Below, piece after piece: positions 57,684 through 64,000 of a DNA stretch of 64,000 nucleotides. Source of the DNA: Copromyces sp. CBS 386.78. Lineage: Eukaryota; Ascomycota; Sordariomycetes; Sordariales; Sordariaceae. The position numbers and the translations under genes are program-made. The notes beneath the pieces are model-generated. The model did not search any database. It saw only the letters and a program-made list of their open reading frames with translations, and was not told the DNA's origin. Position 1 is the stretch's first letter. Each line of letters starts with the position of its first letter. The DNA is taken from contig MU839090.1 in assembly GCA_030685235.1 (NCBI GenBank), positions 248,001-312,000 on the forward strand. The letters are read 5' to 3'.

Positions 57684-60600
57684 CTTGGGGGTAGGGGAAA
57701 AGTAGGACCTTTTATTACCCCCTCTTTATTAAAGAGGAGGAAAAATTTTTATAGGATAAACTTTTATTATAGGATAAACCCTATACTAAACCGCTAGTAA
57801 AATAACCTATCCCTATAGTAAAATACTACGTTACATATTAATATAACGGTACTAAAAGCTTATAAAAGTTTATAATATTATTCAATTAAATAGTAAATAA
57901 ATAAAGGAAAGGGTTATAATCTTTATTTATCGTTTTTTAGCGCTAATATAAATTCTAATACAAATTCTAATACAAGTTCTAATATAGGTTCTAATACCTT
58001 TTTTTCTAATATAAATTCTAATACCTCCTTTTTTAATACCTCCTTTACTAGCTTTACTAGCGGAACTTCCTTTATAATTACCTTTACTTTTATTAGTATA
58101 CTATTTATTATAACCTATTTTCGTACTTCTATTCGTATTTATATACGAAGTTTAATATCGCTTTCTATTAGCTTTAAAATTAATTAATATAGTATTTCTT
58201 TGAAAATTCGTAGTTATAATAGAATAAAAGCGAAAGTAAAGGTAAGGCGAAGTATTAATAGCCTAATTTATACGAGAGGTCTAAGAGTAAATAGCCTAGT
58301 CTATATAAGAGGTTTAGGTATAAGTTTAAGTATAATTAGTGGGAGTACTAATAAAATTTAATTATCCCCCCCCTTATCTTCCTCTTTATTATTATTATTT
58401 TCCTTATTATATACCGCTTTAAATATAGTTTTATTATTATTATTATTAACGAAAGTATTTTCGTCTTCAATAATAGAGTTAATAACTTATATATTAATAC
58501 GAATAATAATTTATAAGGCTATTTTTAGGGGGGCGGGCGGGCGAGGGGGGGAGGATAGGACTTTTAGATTATTATTTAAAATTTTATTTAAAATAATATT
58601 TAGCCAATTATTATTAAATAAATTATTATTAATATTCCCCTATACCCGTTTAACCGTATTTAATATTAGTATACCCTATATATTTATTACGAATAATCCC
58701 CCCTTATTCTTATCTTTACCTTTATCCTTTTCGTTAAAAATATTTTTATTAAAAATAGGTATAAATCTATCGCTCTCCCTCTTTTTTAATTAATTATCTT
58801 AATATACTTTTTAATATACCTTCCCTTTACCCCCCTCTTTATTATTAACCCAATTATTATATACTTACTTTTTTATTTTATAGCCTTCTATTCTAATAGT
58901 CTTCGCCTATTTCTTTAAGTCCTCTTACCATTTTTTATTAATTTTCTCTATAATTATTTAATTAAAATCGCCTTTTAAAAAAGATAGTTTCTCCCCTTCT
59001 CTAAAGACTTTAATAACCCGCCGTCTTATTTTACAATCGAAATTAACGGCTTTTTCCCTATTTTAACAGTTATATTCTTAAACCCTATCGTAAATTAAAG
59101 GAGCTTTATAAATAATAACCTTAGCATTATAATAATAAATTCGAATAAGGGAATTAAAAAATAATAGTATTTATCTTTAATATAGGTAATAACCTATATA
59201 ATTTCCTTAAAGCGGTCCTCTTAAAGAAATAATAAAGGTAGGGCGGGGTTAAATTATTTAAACTACTTTATTCGGATTTAAAATAGGATTCAATTCTAGT
59301 TAATAGGATATATATTAATATTTTTAAATTTATTAAAAATATTGTACGTAGTTAAATTATTATTGAAGATATATTAAAACGGCGGGAATAATATAGTTAA
59401 TCGAAAAAAGAAAAGGTAGTAATAGGGGGATAGCGGGGTAATAATTAATTTTAAATTTACGTACGAAAGTAATATATATAAAATTAAATTCCCTCTTTTA
59501 AACGAACTATTTTAATACTTATTAATAGTGAAATTTAAAAGATAAGAATACTTTAACGTTAAGAAGCTATATTATATAAATTAAATAGGGAAGTAATATT
59601 ATTAAAATAATATTAAAAGTATTTATATATTTTTTAACTTCTATCCTATAATACCCGCTAAAGCCGTCGATAATTAATAAATAATAAATAAGTTTATAAA
59701 GCTTTTTTAAACCGACGCCGCTAATAAGGTTATTAAATTTTATATTAATAAAATCTACCCTATATTAATTATAACCAAACTAATTTTGAAAAGAGAACCC
59801 CTCTTTTTTATTTTCGGTATTATTACTAATTAGCTCGTAGGTATCCTATTACTTTAATTTCGTAAAAATAGGCAACGAATAAAAGGAATAATAGTTAAAA
59901 TACTTTAATTAATTAAGCGTAAATTTATTATTCGAAAAGCCGGTTAATAATTTAGTAAACTATATAGAATTATTAAAATTATTATTAATAAAATCCTCTA
60001 TCGGATCTATTTTAAAAATTATATAGATAGGAATAAATTTACTAATCGAATTTATATTAATTATTAATATAACCGACTTTCTATTAGTAATATTATTAAT
60101 TTCTAATTATAATAAAGTTAATTAATATCTTTCCTTATATAAATTAATTATAATTAATTTACCTTCTACCTTACTAACTTTTTTAATATAATTACTCTTA
60201 CGCGACCGCCCGCTACGCAACCTAATTTAATACTTATTTTATTATAATTCTAAATATTATTTTTATTAACGTCGTATATTTCGAATATTTTTTTATATTT
60301 ATTAAATTACTTATTAATAGAATCCTTATTTAATTCCTAGAACTTCTTCTTAATATTAACCGCGCAATAAATCATCGTCTTTAATTTTAAATAATCTTTA
60401 AGAAATTATATTAATTATATTGCATTATAAATCTCTAAAGCACTCCGCAACGACCGCAAGCGATTTACCGCTGTAATTACTATTTAATATAATGCGGGGA
60501 ATTATCCCCTAAAATAAAATATTATATATAATATAATAGCTTCCTCCTCGGCCTCCGTTAATATACGGGGTTTCCTTACTAAATACGATAATATAACGGG

Positions 60601-61083
60601 TTTATTAAATTCGCGCAGCGACTTTATATAGCGAACGATAGATATAAGGGATTCCCTAGTAATTTTAGAGATATTTTTAATTGTTAGCGGTTTCGAAGAT
60701 TTATCGCGAAACGATTTAAACTACTAATAAGCGGCGAGATATATACGGGTACCGCAATATTTAACTAGTACTTCTCCTAATTCCTCGAAATACTTATCGA
60801 AATTTACGGGCATTATACAATAAATTAACAACTCTTCTATTAATTTATTAATATATAAATTACTTACTTTTTACAATTTTAAAACGCAATAGCGATATAT
60901 TGTATTACAATACAGTATTTAAAAACGTAATATCAAAAGTCACTTTTACGTAGCGATAATACGAGTTTCTGTATAGTACCAGACGGCCCTTGTCCTATAA
61001 TAAAAGTTTGTCCCATAAAAATTTTTCCCCCTCTTTAATGAAGAGGGGGTGACAAAAGGTCCCACTTTTCCCCTACCCCCAAG
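57684..61083 (-). mobile_element. Pogo/Fot-like DNA transposon, copy 2 (3,400 bp, inverted, RIPed)
   Basis: Terminal inverted repeats at 57684-57777 and 60990-61083, with TA at 57682-57683 and 61084-61085. Sequence is colinear with copy 1 in reverse orientation and differs mainly by C-to-T/G-to-A changes, for example around 54300-54450 against 60730-60860. The outer right end (60990-61083) is little mutated. Confidence 0.9.
58908..60828 (-). pseudogene. RIPed pogo/Fot-type transposase (copy 2)
   Basis: Mirror of the copy 1 transposase, placed by reflecting its coordinates and confirmed by eye at the N-terminal part (around 60730-60830) and the third catalytic region (around 59550-59580). It is riddled with stops. 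Confidence 0.75.
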
Positions 61084-61085
61084 TA

Positions 61086-61559
61086 GGTAGACCTGTCAGG
61101 CCACTCAGAGTGGGTTACGGGTGCCGAGGAGGGGTGGGTGGCCTTGCCGGAAGCCAAATCTTCCAGGTTGTAGATGCTTGTAACTGGGCCTGTCCACCCC
61201 GCAGCTTGCTTTGGATTTCAACAATCTTTTTTTTTTTTTGGTTCTGTCCAATTGGTTTGCCAAAATCTCTTCACGGATCGGAATTCAGTTGTGCGTTCCA
61301 AGAACTTGGGCCGCCAGACACCCACGCAGATCAGTCCTCCAAGATCGGATAGCAGTACAGTGCCTTGCATGCTGTGCTTCACATGCATGTTGGCCCCTTG
61401 TTCTTCCCGTCAACAAAAACTTAATTTCAATTCTCGGCCCGGCAACATCATCGAACGCTGGTCGACGATAACAAGCGCCTTCATATCTAACCCAAGACCA
61501 ACACGGGGCGCCATTGAACGGCGCGGTATGAGAATCACGAAGGTCTCAAATTCCTCATA
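61086..61559. other. Upstream region of the protoporphyrinogen oxidase gene
   Basis: Host DNA of normal composition starting right after the transposon TA. A T run lies at 61228-61240. It is the likely promoter/leader, so copy 2 has inserted within 0.5 kb of this gene's start. Confidence 0.55.
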
Positions 61560-63704
61560 ATGTACAGTACTAGTCAGCGCAGTCTGGCGCGCAACACGCG
61601 GCGGTGCGTCAGCAGCAAGTGGGCGCAACCAGCAACCCTATCGAGTTCACGGCTCGCAAGCACTTGTGCTTTTGGCTCCGCCGTAACCACCAGCAAGAGA
61701 CACAATGTCGCCTCCTCCGCCCTCGCCGCCACTGGCAAGACCCGATCATTTATGACGTCGGTAACGCCGCCAACCGCAGAGCTCCCGAAGGATATCGCGA
61801 TTATCGGAGGTGGTCTGACCGGCTTGGCCACGGCCTTCTTCGCTAGATTGCACAACCATCATGCAAGGATCACAGTCTACGAGGCGTCTGACAGACTCGG
61901 CGGCTGGATTGACACGGAGGAGGTCCAGGTCACAACCCCGTCAGGCGAAAAGGGCAAGGTCATATTTCAGCGCGGTGGCCGCATGCTCAAGACCATGAAC
62001 AACAAGGCCAGGTACGATGATATGGCCTTCTGGAAGTTAGTATGTACAGCCTCTGCTGGACGCCGGTAGGTACTCGGGAGCTCCCTGGGCTGGACTGTCC
62101 TGGCTAACCTGCTTTGATTTTGTCTGTCACTAGGTGAGCGAGCTCGCGGTAGAAAACGAACTCCAAGTTACGAGCGAAGATGAGCCTTTGTGCAACTACA
62201 TATATTACCCCGATCATCTTGTCGCCATGCCGCAGCCCATCTTGGACAAGAAACGACCGCTCGATTCGGCAGTTTCGATTTGTAGCGCGATTGAAACAAT
62301 ATTCAAGGAGCCCATTTTTAACGGTGCACCTTCGGCCGCTATGAAATACTTTTTCGGGGGCGGGCGCAAACTGACGCTCAAGGACGGAGAAGATCTATCG
62401 GTCGGCAAGTTCTTCGCGCGCGCTACGGGAAATCCTGAGCTAATCGACAACACCCTCGGCGCTTTGATGCACGGCGTATGGGGCGGCGATATACGGAATC
62501 TCAGTATGCAGAGCGGCCTGTTCTCCACGACGACATTACCGAGCCCCGAAAAGGGTAAAATCTGGCATCCAAAAGAGGATATAGAGTTTATGCACAGGAT
62601 ATTGAACGAGTACCCAGACACCAAGAGGATGCACAGCATTTTCACCGCCATGGGGGAGAGCTCGGAATATATCTGGTTCAAGAATGGCTTTAGCACCATG
62701 ACGGACGCACTCATACGGGCCTTGAAGGAGCTCCATGTCACTTTCAAGCTCAACACTCCCGTGCAATCTATCTCTCTTCACCCATCAGAAAGGATAGCGG
62801 TACGTTTTCTTTGGGACGAAAGCTTCTGCTGGTTCGCCGGCGATCTACCAGGCTGATTATCAGCAGTGGTAATTATGCGGTATCACCTGCTAACTTTTCG
62901 CGCCAGATCAAATCCAGCAAAAGTGTTCAGGCCGCCCTATACGACAAAGTCGTGTCAACAATCTACGCAAAGACACTGGCCGGGCTCACAGTCAACAAGC
63001 TTCCCTCCCTAGCACGCTCGACCGCCGTTACGATCCGAGTCGTCAACATCTGGTACCCAACCCCCAACCTCAACGCACCATTCAACGGCATCGGCTATCT
63101 TATCCCCTCAACCACGCCCCACAACCCTGAGGGCGTTCTCGGCGTGCTCTTCGACTCGGACCGCGAGCACCGCGGCCGCAACTACGGCGGCGACACCGTC
63201 CCCGGCACCAAGTTCACCGTCATGATGGGCGGCCACTACTGGGGCACGGAGCCCTCGTACATGTACGACGAGAACAAGTGCATCGACATGGCCAAGGCCG
63301 CCGTGGAGCGGCACCTTCAGATCTCTAAGGAGGATGCGCTCGGCGCCGTGGCCACCACCAAGCTCTGCCATAACTGCATCCCGCAGCACACGGTCGGACA
63401 CCGTGAGCGCATGGCGAACGCGCACCACGAGCTTCTCAAGGCCTTCAAGGGCAACCTGTCCGTGGTGGGCGGCTCGTACCAGACGCCCGGGATCAACAGC
63501 TCGTTGCGCGGTGCTGCGGACATTGCGTACGAGTTGGCGAACAAGATGGTGCCGCACCCGGTTGGGAAGACGGGTCTGCAGCGGTTCACCAGGCCGATGT
63601 CAGAGTCTTGGGGGCAGCTCGAGAAGAAAGAATTCCCGTTGAGGTTTGGCAATGCGCTCAGGTTCGTAAAAAGAAAAGTAGCTTTGGTTAGGAAGCAGAC
63701 TTAG
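61560..63704 (+). CDS. hem14: Protoporphyrinogen oxidase (mitochondrial haem biosynthesis)
   Basis: FAD enzyme that oxidises protoporphyrinogen IX to protoporphyrin IX at the inner mitochondrial membrane, the penultimate step of haem synthesis. Exons 61560-62039, 62134-62799 and 62907-63704, 647 residues. Introns 62040-62133 and 62800-62906 both carry CTAAC branch sites. An Arg/Ser-rich presequence of about 70 residues precedes the FAD motif DIAIIGGGLTGLATAFFARL and YEASDRLGGWI. The middle contains FSTMTDALIRAL, and the C-terminal part VIRVVNIWYPTP-like sequence, GYLIPSTTP, LGVLFDS and VVGGSYQTPGINSSLRGA. It is longer than yeast Hem14, largely through the N-terminal extension. The start ATG is the first in frame; a later Met (MTSVTPP) would remove the presequence. 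Confidence 0.93.
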
Positions 63705-64000
63705 GAAGCAGACCGAGGACATGACCGGACCGGACCGGACCGGACCGGCAACGCAATGGAGAATGAAGAGAAAATCTGAAAGGTGAACAGAATAGCCAAC
63801 CAGTTTACAATACAGATATATAGAGATATAGTCATCAAGCTACCCTACCCTACTTCGTCCATGAAGGGATGAGTAATACTCAACTCTCATCCTTTTATTG
63901 AACTTTTAGTATCTAGCCATGATATTCTGTTATTGCCCAAAGAGCCTGTGGAGGTTACATAGCCATCATGTTCGCGCATTAAATGTAGTAGTCCATCCTC
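63705..64000. other. 3' flank of the protoporphyrinogen oxidase gene
   Basis: Contains five perfect tandem copies of ACCGG (63724-63748) just after the stop. Otherwise only presumed 3' UTR; no further gene start is visible before the window ends. Confidence 0.55.

Noticed and set aside
1..64000. CRISPR array, operon or prokaryotic island
   Set aside because: No regularly spaced repeats; all genes have spliceosomal introns and fungal relatives; the repeats are explained by transposons.
1..64000. Secondary-metabolite cluster around the P450 and aminotransferase
   Set aside because: No polyketide synthase, NRPS, terpene synthase or transporter is present; the two genes look like primary metabolism and run tail to tail.

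Overview
This is a window of a filamentous ascomycete nuclear genome, most likely a Neurospora-like member of the Sordariales. The evidence is short spliceosomal introns (about 53-115 nt, with TACTAAC/CTAAC-like branch sites), intron-rich genes with fungal orthologues, and two AT-rich islands with the signature of repeat-induced point mutation (RIP): CpA and TpG depleted, TpA enriched, CpG kept. From memory, the order vps33 - LSD1-like oxidase - ATP synthase gamma - topoisomerase I - GH16, then an aromatic aminotransferase and a P450, resembles a Neurospora crassa neighbourhood. I could not check this.

Layout. 1-18.8 kb is gene-dense: Vps33 (5' truncated), an LSD1-type histone demethylase with SWIRM and HMG domains, the mitochondrial F1 gamma subunit (minus), DNA topoisomerase I, and a Crh-type GH16 cell-wall enzyme (minus). 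18.85-33.2 kb is a RIP-degraded transposon nest whose layers can be ordered exactly from split LTRs and target-site duplications. A Tc1/mariner transposase is split by a small gag-only LTR element (A1). The 3' LTR of A1 is split by an 8-kb Ty3/gypsy element (B). The 3' LTR of B is split by a second, inverted copy of the small element (A2). A tRNA-like sequence lies inside B. 33.2-37.9 kb is gene-poor, with two candidate small membrane-protein genes. 37.9-42.0 kb holds an Aro8-like aminotransferase and a CYP52-type P450, tail to tail. 42.0-45.3 kb shows no gene; 45.3-47.3 kb is a secreted GH20 hexosaminidase (minus). 47.3-52.0 kb is non-coding apart from two clear TA-flanked MITEs. 52.0-53.7 kb is a Nab2-type poly(A)-binding zinc-finger gene. 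54.07-61.08 kb is a pair of 3.4-kb pogo/Fot-like DNA transposons in inverted orientation around about 200 bp of host DNA, both heavily RIPed. 61.5-63.7 kb is protoporphyrinogen oxidase.

The genes are mostly unrelated housekeeping functions (vesicle fusion, chromatin, ATP synthesis, DNA topology, cell wall, amino-acid and lipid oxidation, chitin turnover, mRNA export, haem synthesis). No metabolic cluster is evident. The most informative part of the window is the transposon archaeology: nesting order, a probable non-autonomous/autonomous LTR pair, patchy and strand-biased RIP, and an inverted transposon pair.
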